The notes beneath the pieces are model-generated. The model did not search any database and was not told where the DNA came from. It saw only the letters and a program-made list of their open reading frames with translations. From assembly GCA_003562655.1 (NCBI GenBank), contig PWUC01000057.1:1-32081 (forward strand): a DNA stretch of 32,081 nucleotides, given 5' to 3'. Position numbers and translations under genes: made by a program. Shown here in pieces: positions 26,259 through 32,081 of this stretch. Positions within the stretch are counted from its first letter, which is position 1, and every line of letters begins with the position of its first letter. This DNA is from Clostridia bacterium. GTDB taxonomy: Bacteria; Bacillota_E; SLMV01; PUMD01.

Positions 26259-27185
26259 ATGGCTGACAATGATACCCTGACCGCGGTGGACGGGGTCCGC
26301 GTGGGCCACAGTACGGACCGGGAAGCAATGACCGGACTGACTGTGATCCTCTTCCCCCGTGGAGCTGTGGCCAGCTGTTCGGTCCGGGGGGCGGCCCCCG
26401 GTACGCGGGAGGTGGCCCTTTTACGCCCCGGCAACACCGTAGATGAGATCAACGCGATTCTTCTGACCGGTGGCAGCGCTTATGGCCTGGATGCTGCCGC
26501 AGGTGTCATGCGCTACCTGGGGGAGCGGGCGATGGGTTTTGCCGCGGGGAAGTCTGTCGTGCCCATTGTTCCAGCGGCCGTGCTCTTTGACCTGGAGGTG
26601 GGAGATGCGGTGGCCCCGGATGCCCGGGCCGGCTACCGGGCGTGCGAGGCTGCGACGACGGCTCCTGTCCCCCAGGGGGCGGTTGGCGTGGGGACCGGCT
26701 GCACCGTCGGAAAGATCCTGGGTATGTCCCGGGCCAGTCGTGGAGGGGTCGGCAGCAGTGTTGTGCGACTGTCTGGCGGAGGCGTCGTTGGGGCCCTTGC
26801 TGCCGTCAATGCCATGGGCAACGTGGTGGATGGCGAGGGGACCACACTGGCCGGAGTCAGGGATGCTTCCGGTTCGGGTTTTCTCTCAGCCGCCGAACTG
26901 ATCATAAACGGCCGCGGATCGGGAGGCCCCGCAGGATGCAGCACGACCCTGGTCACCGTGGTGACGGATGTTTCACTGGACAAGACCGGGTGTAGACGTC
27001 TGGCAGAGATGGCCCACGATGGACTGGCCATCAGTATAAGACCGTGTCATACTTCTCTTGACGGCGATACTGTCTTCGCTGCCTCAACTCGTCGGTGCCC
27101 GGGTGATCTGGACCGGGTTGGCGTGGCGGCCGTCCGGGCCGTGAGTTGTGCCGTCCGAAGCGCGGTTGCCGGAGGACCCGGATAA
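26259..27185 (+). CDS. P1 family (S58, DmpA-like) aminopeptidase
   Basis: N-terminal-nucleophile-type hydrolase related to DmpA and beta-peptidyl aminopeptidase BapA. About 308 residues. The self-processing and nucleophile region is GPAGCSTTLVTVVTD around residues 225-240, where cleavage before Ser would yield two chains. LTGGSAYGLDAAAGVMRYL and GAVGVGTGCTVGKI are typical. ATG 26259 is favoured with GAGGGTGGT upstream; an in-frame GTG at 26253 overlaps the birA stop. Members cleave N-terminal D-amino acids, amino amides or beta-amino acids; substrate cannot be decided here. Last gene before a new promoter and leader that start the ECF-coaX group. Confidence 0.9.
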   Translation: MADNDTLTAVDGVRVGHSTDREAMTGLTVILFPRGAVASCSVRGAAPGTREVALLRPGNTVDEINAILLTGGSAYGLDAAAGVMRYLGERAMGFAAGKSVVPIVPAAVLFDLEVGDAVAPDARAGYRACEAATTAPVPQGAVGVGTGCTVGKILGMSRASRGGVGSSVVRLSGGGVVGALAAVNAMGNVVDGEGTTLAGVRDASGSGFLSAAELIINGRGSGGPAGCSTTLVTVVTDVSLDKTGCRRLAEMAHDGLAISIRPCHTSLDGDTVFAASTRRCPGDLDRVGVAAVRAVSCAVRSAVAGGPG

Positions 27186-27197
27186 AGATCAACGGTA

Positions 27198-27227
27198 TTG
27201 AACACAACCCGGAATGAGGACTAAAAT
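27198..27227 (+). promoter_or_regulatory. Candidate sigma-A promoter for the ECF-coaX group
   Basis: TTGAAC (27198-27203) and TAAAAT (27222-27227) are 18 bp apart. The -10 matches 5 of 6 and the -35 4 of 6. It lies just downstream of the peptidase stop and would start transcription near 27234, leaving a leader of about 140 nt before the GTG at 27373. Confidence 0.45.
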
Positions 27228-27372
27228 ATATGGACAGATGTACAGACCGCCTCGATGGAGAACTGGTACTCGTAAACAGACCGGATTCTGTCAGGTGCGT
27301 TCATCGGGGCGATCTGAGAACAGTCAACGAAGTCCGTCATCCCTGAAAGGGAGCCGGAACGGAGGGTGAAAA
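27228..27372 (+). promoter_or_regulatory. Possible structured leader upstream of the ECF S component
   Basis: About 145 nt of untranslated sequence before a vitamin-transporter gene. Short stems are visible, such as ACAGA/TCTGT around CCGGAT near 27280-27295 and CCCTGAAAGGG just before the ribosome binding site (GGAGGG). No known riboswitch consensus could be matched by eye. A leader of this size ahead of an uptake gene is suggestive only. Confidence 0.25.
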
Positions 27373-28089
27373 GTGAAGAAGATGACTCTGAGGCACTACG
27401 TACTGGCAGGTCTGTTGGGCGCACTGATCGCGGCGCTGGGGTTTACCCCCCTGGGCATGGTGCCGGTGCCGACGCCTGCAGGGGCAGCCACCATCCTGCA
27501 CGTACCCGTGATCATTGCCGCCCTTTTGGAGGGCCCGATCTTTGGAGCGATGGTCGGATTTCTGTTCGGAGCGGTCAGTTTCTGGAGGGCCCTTGTGGCG
27601 CCGAGCAATCCCGTCGCGCAGGTCATGTTCACTGATCCGGTGACGGCCTTTGTCCCCCGGATCATGATTGGAGTGGTCGCATTCTACGCATTTCGGGCGG
27701 CCCAGAATGAGGGTTGGAGGCGGGTCATCTGTGCGGCGTGCGGGTTGCTGGCCTGGGATCTTTCTTACCGCGTGATCCTGAACGCCGGTTGGGTTCAGAG
27801 TAATCCCATCAACTACTTCTACTTCCTCCCGGCCGCTGCCGCGGTGACCTATTTCCTCCTCCGCCTTCTGTCGGGAAAGAGGGCTCCTGTGATTGCCGGA
27901 GCCCTGGCTGGCAGTCTGACGAACACGGTGGGCGTCCTGGGCCTGATCACCTTGCGAGGGATCCTGCCTCCGACTGCGAGTGCGGTGGTCGCGGTGGTGC
28001 ACGGCCTCCCAGAAGCTGCTGTTGCAGTGTTGTTGACGCTTATGTTGTATAATGCACTGGAGGGTCGCACCACCTGGAGAAGGGAGTAG
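27373..28089 (+). CDS. ECF transporter S component (COG4684-like)
   Basis: Substrate-binding membrane subunit of an energy-coupling-factor vitamin importer. 238 residues, about six membrane segments. The N-terminal LAGLLGALIAALGFTPLG and the GPIFGAMVGFLFGAVSF loop are typical of the S-component family that works with shared EcfA/A'/T modules encoded elsewhere. The GTG at 27373 has GGAGGG 6 nt upstream. coaX begins 4 nt after its stop, which suggests pantothenate as a candidate substrate. That link rests only on neighbourhood; biotin (birA nearby) or another vitamin cannot be excluded. No EcfA or EcfT gene is in the window. Confidence 0.9.
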   Translation: MKKMTLRHYVLAGLLGALIAALGFTPLGMVPVPTPAGAATILHVPVIIAALLEGPIFGAMVGFLFGAVSFWRALVAPSNPVAQVMFTDPVTAFVPRIMIGVVAFYAFRAAQNEGWRRVICAACGLLAWDLSYRVILNAGWVQSNPINYFYFLPAAAAVTYFLLRLLSGKRAPVIAGALAGSLTNTVGVLGLITLRGILPPTASAVVAVVHGLPEAAVAVLLTLMLYNALEGRTTWRRE

Positions 28090-28093
28090 GGGT

Positions 28094-28864
28094 TTGATCC
28101 TTGCTGTGGACATAGGAAATTCCAACACCACCCTGGGCCTTTTTGCGGGTGAGAGACTGGTTCACCGGTGGAGGTTGTCAACCTTTACATCGGCGACCGC
28201 CGACGACCTGGGAATAAACATGCGGGCACTGTTGAACAGCAATGGAGTCACTCTTTCTGATATAGATGCCATCATCTATGCGTCGGTGGTGCCTCCCCTC
28301 ACGGAGCCTTTTGAAAGGATGTGCGGGAGGTATATCGGCATTGAGCCCCTGCAGGTGGCCCCCGGGGTGAGGACCGGGATCGATATCCGCTACGAGGACC
28401 CGAGGGAAGTTGGGGCCGATCGCATCGCGAACGCCGTGGCGGCACAGAGCCGGTACGGGGGACCGGTCATCGTGGTGGATTTCGGTACCGCCACCACCTT
28501 TGATGTTGTGTCGGCCGACGGCAACTACGCGGGCGGAGCGATCCTTCCCGGAGTGGGCATATCTACGGAGGCCCTGTTTGAGCACGCTGCCCGTCTTCCC
28601 CGGATTGACCTCTCGCGACCGGTCAGGGCAGTGGGGAGAAATACCGTGGAGAGTATGCGTGCGGGAATCATTTACGGTTTTGCTGGCTCCATTGATGCTG
28701 TGGTGGAGAGAATCGAGGGGGAGATCGGAAAGGCACGGCGAATAATTGCCACAGGGGGTTGGGCAGGACTCATAGCGCCCGAGTGCAAGAGAGTAGATGA
28801 GGTGGATCCAAACCTGACGCTGGAGGGTCTGCGTATCATATACATGCGCAACCCCAGGACCTAG
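28094..28864 (+). CDS. coaX: Type III pantothenate kinase
   Basis: Phosphorylates pantothenate, the first step of CoA synthesis, with the acetate-kinase/hsp70 fold. 256 residues, as usual for CoaX. The phosphate-binding N-terminus ILAVDIGNSNTTLGLF, the DPREVGADRIANAVA block and VDFGTATTFDVV are diagnostic. The TTG at 28094 is chosen because it has AGGGAG 7 nt upstream and gives the correct family N-terminus; the frame is open further upstream inside the preceding gene. It is coupled to the ECF S component and followed 22 nt later by the BFN-domain gene. Type III enzymes are insensitive to CoA feedback. Confidence 0.97.
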   Translation: MILAVDIGNSNTTLGLFAGERLVHRWRLSTFTSATADDLGINMRALLNSNGVTLSDIDAIIYASVVPPLTEPFERMCGRYIGIEPLQVAPGVRTGIDIRYEDPREVGADRIANAVAAQSRYGGPVIVVDFGTATTFDVVSADGNYAGGAILPGVGISTEALFEHAARLPRIDLSRPVRAVGRNTVESMRAGIIYGFAGSIDAVVERIEGEIGKARRIIATGGWAGLIAPECKRVDEVDPNLTLEGLRIIYMRNPRT

Positions 28865-28886
28865 GACTTGAGGGGAGGGGCTGTCG

Positions 28887-29321
28887 ATGATAGAGATGGA
28901 TCTGATAACAGTAGGCATGGCCCCGCGCGGGGACGGTAATGTGCTCGTGCTGCGGGAGGTGGACGGTGAGCGCATGCTCATTCTGGCCATCGGTTTCGCC
29001 GAGGCTACGTCCATCGCCATGGCGGCCGAGGAGGTTACCCCACCTCGCCCCATGACGCATGACCTGATGATGAACCTCATAAGTCGCCTGGGAGGGTCGC
29101 TGCGGCGGATCTTGATTCACGACATGCGTGGTGAGACCTTCATCGGCCAGCTCGACATCGAAACTGACAGAGGAACGCTGGAGGTTGATGCACGGCCGAG
29201 TGACGGCATTGCTCTGGCGGTCAGACATGGTGTTCCGATTTATGTCTCTGATGTGGTGCTGGATCTGGCCGCGGTGACGCAGGATATGATAGGCGATGAT
29301 GACGAGGAAGGCATTGACTGA
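28887..29321 (+). CDS. Bifunctional nuclease (BFN/DUF151) domain protein
   Basis: 144-residue protein of the DUF151/BFN family, small acidic single-domain proteins of uncertain function in bacteria (nuclease activity was claimed for plant members). Conserved pieces are PRPMTHDLMMNLI and the C-terminal DARPSDGIALAVRHGVPIYVS. An acidic tail (GDDDEEGID) ends the protein. ATG 28887 with GGGGAGGGG 6 nt upstream. Last gene of the ECF-coaX group, before a strong hairpin. Function in this context unknown. Confidence 0.9.
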   Translation: MIEMDLITVGMAPRGDGNVLVLREVDGERMLILAIGFAEATSIAMAAEEVTPPRPMTHDLMMNLISRLGGSLRRILIHDMRGETFIGQLDIETDRGTLEVDARPSDGIALAVRHGVPIYVSDVVLDLAAVTQDMIGDDDEEGID

Positions 29322-29339
29322 TCAAACTCAGGCTATTGG

Positions 29340-29369
29340 ACGGGCCGGCTGACTGCATAACCGGCCCGT
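29340..29369 (+). terminator. Hairpin after the BFN gene
   Basis: Perfect 9-bp stem ACGGGCCGG (29340-29348) with CCGGCCCGT (29361-29369), 12-nt loop, 18 nt downstream of the stop. No T-run follows. It probably marks the end of the ECF-coaX transcript by hairpin or Rho-type termination. Confidence 0.6.
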
Positions 29370-29719
29370 ACTGCCTGTCGGCATGCTGCGACCTGATGAT
29401 GTCGGGGCGTTACGCCATGACCGAAGGCTGATGGTTCTTCTGGACTGTCCGGATGTGAGCTGCAGCTGGCCTATCCAGTGTTCTTTTGCGCAGGGCTGAT
29501 CCTCCCACATACAACTGTTCCGGTATCGATGCCGTCGAAGAATTCAGCTGCCCGCTCTTTTTCATCCCTGCGATTGAAGGATATTGCCGCAGAGCTGCGA
29601 GCTGTGGGAGCAGCCAGGCGATTGAAGTGCTGTCATTGTTCAGATGGCGGTCGCGTTGCATCAGTTGCTGACGCCGGTTGTCACCCAGCTGTCACTACTT
29701 GTGTTGGGTGGTGTGTCGC
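29370..29719. other. Gap without recognised gene
   Basis: 350 bp between the BFN hairpin and the promoter of the HTH-Uma2 gene. Open frames exist on both strands but have no ribosome binding sites and no family features. The stretch marks the boundary between the core-gene block and the accessory right end. No repeat or tRNA attachment site was seen. Confidence 0.5.
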
Positions 29720-29748
29720 TTGTTTTACATGCAACGTGTTGGTACAAT
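29720..29748 (+). promoter_or_regulatory. Sigma-A promoter of the HTH-Uma2 gene
   Basis: TTGTTT (29720-29725) and TACAAT (29743-29748) with a 17-bp spacer, 21 nt before the ATG. The -10 matches 5 of 6; the -35 only 3 of 6. The leader is very short and includes the ribosome binding site GGGAGC. Confidence 0.6.
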
Positions 29749-29769
29749 GTGACCGGGAGCTGAACTACC

Positions 29770-30567
29770 ATGAACTGTCCCAATCTGCTCACGGCAGAGG
29801 AGCTCGCGAAGGAGCTCAGGGTTTCAGTGGAAACCGTCTGGCGGTACACTCGTGAGAAGAGGATCCCCTTCATTCAGCTGGGCTCCAGACAGTACCGTTA
29901 CGATGCATTGGCGGTTGTTCAAGCCCTCCAGCGCAAGGCTGACATCCCGGTTAGGGAGATGTCGGCACGATACGGGACCGCGGGGCCTCTCACGTATGAG
30001 GACTACGCAGGGCTCCCCGAGGAACCCGGGTACAAGCTGGAAGTGCTGGACGGCTGGCTCGTGAAGGAACCTTCACCTGTTGTTCATCATCAACGGGTGT
30101 CCAGACGTCTGCAGCAGGCCCTGGTCGACCATTTTGCCGCCTCGGATCCTCAGGGAGAGGTCTTCGGTGCGCCCCTGGACGTCAGCCTGTCCGACCGCGA
30201 TGTTGTGCAACCTGATCTTTTCTATGTGCCCGGCAAGGATTCACAGATTGTGGGGGAGGTGCGGGTGCAGGGTGTTCCGGCACTTATCGTGGAGATCCTG
30301 TCTTCCCAAAACCGTCGTAGGGATCGGGTTCACAAGATGGAGATTTACCGCAGGGCCGGTGTTGAGCACTACTGGATTGTCGATCCTGAGGACAGCACCA
30401 TCGAGGCCTTTACCTTGGCCGATGGCCGTTACTACGTAGCGGCAGCTGGCATGGACGGGCAGACCTTCACACATCCAGACTTCCCGAAACTGTCTATAGA
30501 CCTCGAGCAAGTGTGGTCAAGGCCCCAGGATGCGACGACCATCGCAGGACGTGACTCGGAGCTCTGA
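29770..30567 (+). CDS. HTH-Uma2 fusion: DNA-binding domain plus PD-(D/E)XK nuclease-like domain
   Basis: 265 residues in two parts. Residues 6-55 form an excisionase/MerR-like helix-turn-helix (LLTAEELAKELRVSVETVWR then KRIPFIQLGSRQYRY). Residues about 74-250 are a Uma2 (DUF820) domain, a restriction-endonuclease-like fold. The expected active-site residues appear as Asp149 in VVQPDLFYV, Glu175 in LIVEILS and Lys189 in DRVHKMEIYRRAGVEHYWIVDP; Glu91 in LEVLDGW fits the upstream acidic residue. Uma2 proteins are common, often multi-copy, and of unknown role, usually without an HTH. A DNA-targeted nuclease or a repurposed regulator are both possible. It stands alone with its own promoter; ribosome binding site GGGAGC. 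Confidence 0.88.
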   Translation: MNCPNLLTAEELAKELRVSVETVWRYTREKRIPFIQLGSRQYRYDALAVVQALQRKADIPVREMSARYGTAGPLTYEDYAGLPEEPGYKLEVLDGWLVKEPSPVVHHQRVSRRLQQALVDHFAASDPQGEVFGAPLDVSLSDRDVVQPDLFYVPGKDSQIVGEVRVQGVPALIVEILSSQNRRRDRVHKMEIYRRAGVEHYWIVDPEDSTIEAFTLADGRYYVAAAGMDGQTFTHPDFPKLSIDLEQVWSRPQDATTIAGRDSEL

Positions 30568-30998
30568 ACCAGAGATCATCACGGTGGACACCGAGGCGAA
30601 AGTCATCGAGTGAAGCCTGCGTTTTCGCGGTGGATCGAGGGGCTGCCTAAAGGACAGGGATCAGCAGGCTGGTCCGGGCATCATTGAGTACGAACCCCTG
30701 ACCACAACGAAGCATCATCTGATAGACCTGTTCGCACGCACAACTGGGGCAGACTGGTGAAATATACCCCGGTAGGCGTGTATATGCTTCTCGGTTCAAA
30801 CAGAGGGCCTTCATCCATGGCAGGAGCCCACGCTCAATTCGGCTCTAGACCTTGATGCCCGGGGGAACACAGAAGATGCTCTCCATGACCCACTGCTACC
30901 TACTCCTTCGTCAACGTGCATGAGGTGTTGTATACGACGCCCGTATCCGGCAGTGTTGGGAAGCGCCTACTAGTGCATTCAAGAAAATAAACCAGTAG
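30568..30998. other. Gap without recognised gene
   Basis: About 430 bp between the Uma2 fusion and the XRE-ImmA promoter. The last 60 bp are AT-rich and lead into the promoter. No supportable open frame, tRNA or transposon end was seen. A short in-frame-looking peptide (TVDTEAKVIE) just after the Uma2 stop may be chance or a relic of a duplicated end. Confidence 0.5.
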
Positions 30999-31027
30999 TT
31001 TACATGAGCATAGGTTGTAGGCATAAT
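30999..31027 (+). promoter_or_regulatory. Sigma-A promoter of the XRE-ImmA gene
   Basis: TTTACA (30999-31004) and CATAAT (31022-31027), each 5 of 6 to consensus, with a 17-bp spacer, in an AT-rich island. It lies 21 nt before the ATG and is the best-matching sigma-A promoter found in the window. Autoregulation by the encoded HTH domain is plausible but no operator dyad was recognised. Confidence 0.75.
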
Positions 31028-31047
31028 ATAAATCGGAATGAGGGGTG

Positions 31048-32081
31048 ATGGTCTTGGACATTGGCTCGCGCATCAAACTGGCACGTTCTATGAAGGGTAT
31101 GTCACAACGAGCTGTTGCCGAAAGCGTGGGTATTTCTGCCACAGCCGTGTCCAAGTTTGAACGCGGCCTGGCGCAGCCGCGACCGAGTACTCTCATGCGA
31201 ATTGCGCGTGCCCTGTCAACTGAGATAGAGTTCTTTTTCAAGGAAACGAGGGTACGGGAACTCCGGGCTACTTACCGCAAGCACTCACGTCTAGGGATGA
31301 AATCACAAAGACAGTTGGAAGCGGAAGTGGTAAACGCTGTAGAGAAGTACATGTCGATCGAGGAAGTGTTCCCTGAAGATTTTGCGCTAGACTGTGATCT
31401 GCCCAGGTATTCCGTGACGAGTGAGGAGGACGCAGAGTGCGCCGCGCAGAGGCTTTGCAGTCGGTGGAATCTGGGCGCTGGTCCCGTTGGCGATCTGACC
31501 GGGCGTTTGGAGGACAACTGTGTCAAAGTAGTTGAGGTGCGTGGCATCCCCGGATTTGACGGGTTCTCCTGCTGGGTCAACGGGGAGGAGCCCATCATTG
31601 CGTTCAACGGGGACATGCCTGGTGATCGTCAGCGGTTCAGTCTTTCCCATGAACTGGGGCACCTCGTTCTGCAGGTGGAGGAGCAATCCCTCATTGAGGT
31701 GGTCGCGAATCGGTTCGCGGCAGCCTTTCTGATCCCGAGGGAGGCCGCGCTTTCTGAACTGGGACCGAGGAGAGAGAATCTCAGCTTTGAAGAGCTGTTG
31801 CTTCTGAAGCAGGAGTACGGAGTCAGCATCCAGTCGTGGATTCGTCGTGCGCACGATCTGAACATCATTAGCGCTGATACGTACAGTGCACTTTTCCGAC
31901 GTCTTTCATCGATGAGCTGGCGAACCTGTGAACCCAACGGTGTTCCCGCGGAGAAACCCAGAAGGCTCAGGCTCCTTGTGCACCGAGCACTGGCGGAAGG
32001 CCTAATCACCGACACGTTTGCAGCCAAGCTTCTGGGAGAGGTGCGTCGAAGTGTTCCCGAGTATTCAGACCGTCAGTTGAA
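31048..32081 (+). CDS. XRE-family regulator fused to ImmA/IrrE metallo-endopeptidase (partial)
   Basis: At least 344 residues, open at the right window edge. Residues about 5-60 are an XRE helix-turn-helix (GSRIKLARSMKGMSQRAVAESVGISATAVSKFERG). The central part is an ImmA/IrrE zinc protease domain with HELGH at residues 201-205 and the third ligand probably Glu217 in EVVANRFAAAFLIP. ImmA cleaves the phage-type repressor ImmR in Bacillus, and IrrE acts on DdrO in Deinococcus. Fused XRE-ImmA proteins often pair with a toxin or defence gene downstream, which would lie outside this window. ATG 31048 with GAGGGG 4 nt upstream. Confidence 0.92.
   Translation, partial: MVLDIGSRIKLARSMKGMSQRAVAESVGISATAVSKFERGLAQPRPSTLMRIARALSTEIEFFFKETRVRELRATYRKHSRLGMKSQRQLEAEVVNAVEKYMSIEEVFPEDFALDCDLPRYSVTSEEDAECAAQRLCSRWNLGAGPVGDLTGRLEDNCVKVVEVRGIPGFDGFSCWVNGEEPIIAFNGDMPGDRQRFSLSHELGHLVLQVEEQSLIEVVANRFAAAFLIPREAALSELGPRRENLSFEELLLLKQEYGVSIQSWIRRAHDLNIISADTYSALFRRLSSMSWRTCEPNGVPAEKPRRLRLLVHRALAEGLITDTFAAKLLGEVRRSVPEYSDRQL

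Noticed and set aside
24457..26328. 623-codon minus-strand open frame over hutI, fchA and birA
   Set aside because: It is Pro/Ser/Arg-rich low-complexity translation of the reverse strand of three well-identified genes; a GC-rich codon shadow.
27300..27345. TPP riboswitch in the ECF leader (CGGGGCG...CTGAGA)
   Set aside because: Only the first half-motif is loosely similar; the conserved second half (CCTGATC and the following GCG-AGGGA region) is absent.
29478..29855. 125-codon plus-strand open frame before the HTH-Uma2 gene
   Set aside because: It overlaps the promoter and the start of the HTH-Uma2 gene in another frame, has no ribosome binding site and no family features.

Overview
The window comes from a GC-rich, endospore-forming bacterium, most likely a Bacillota lineage outside the classical Bacillus/Clostridium groups. 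The main reasons are an intact spoIIE behind a promoter of the unusual Spo0A/sigma-A type, a tilS-ftsH pair near it, strong AGGAGG-type ribosome binding sites and frequent TTG/GTG starts. I cannot fix the genus from sequence alone. No rRNA, tRNA, CRISPR array or complete insertion sequence was seen.

Layout: (1) 1-5.1 kb holds a partial lipoprotein substrate-binding protein of a peptide ABC importer (minus strand), then kbl and spoIIE (plus). (2) 5.1-8.1 kb is a palindrome-rich intergenic zone followed by a minus-strand three-gene ABC-2 type exporter cassette that sits between spoIIE and tilS. (3) 8.2-13.3 kb holds tilS, ftsH and a CCA-adding enzyme; the hpt gene often found between tilS and ftsH is absent and those two genes overlap. 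(4) 13.3-18.25 kb is a loosely packed, decaying stretch. It has an intact nucleoside deaminase, saccharopine-dehydrogenase-like protein and cold-shock protein, plus three broken genes: a nucleotidyltransferase with its small partner, a TPR-lipoprotein stub, and an Xaa-Pro dipeptidase with three frameshifts. (5) 18.3-27.2 kb is a compact plus-strand histidine-degradation operon, hutH-hutU-unknown-ftcD-hutI-fchA, followed without a gap by biotin-protein ligase and a DmpA-type (P1/S58) peptidase. (6) 27.2-29.3 kb has its own promoter and leader, then an ECF vitamin-transporter S component, coaX and a bifunctional-nuclease-domain protein. (7) 29.4-32.1 kb looks accessory: an HTH-Uma2 nuclease-like fusion and an XRE-ImmA/IrrE regulator-protease that runs off the window, each with a good sigma-A promoter and long empty flanks.

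The hut genes form a complete route from histidine to glutamate by the formimino-tetrahydrofolate branch: HutH, HutU and HutI make formiminoglutamate, FtcD moves the formimino group to THF, and FchA releases ammonia to give methenyl-THF. The operon contains one unrecognised membrane-anchored, propeller-like protein. The ECF S component, CoaX and the DmpA-type peptidase suggest a pantothenate/CoA theme at the right-hand end, but the substrate link is inference. The most interesting unexplained items are the hut-embedded protein, the HTH-Uma2 fusion beside the XRE-ImmA protein, the decay zone, and the palindromic spacer after spoIIE.
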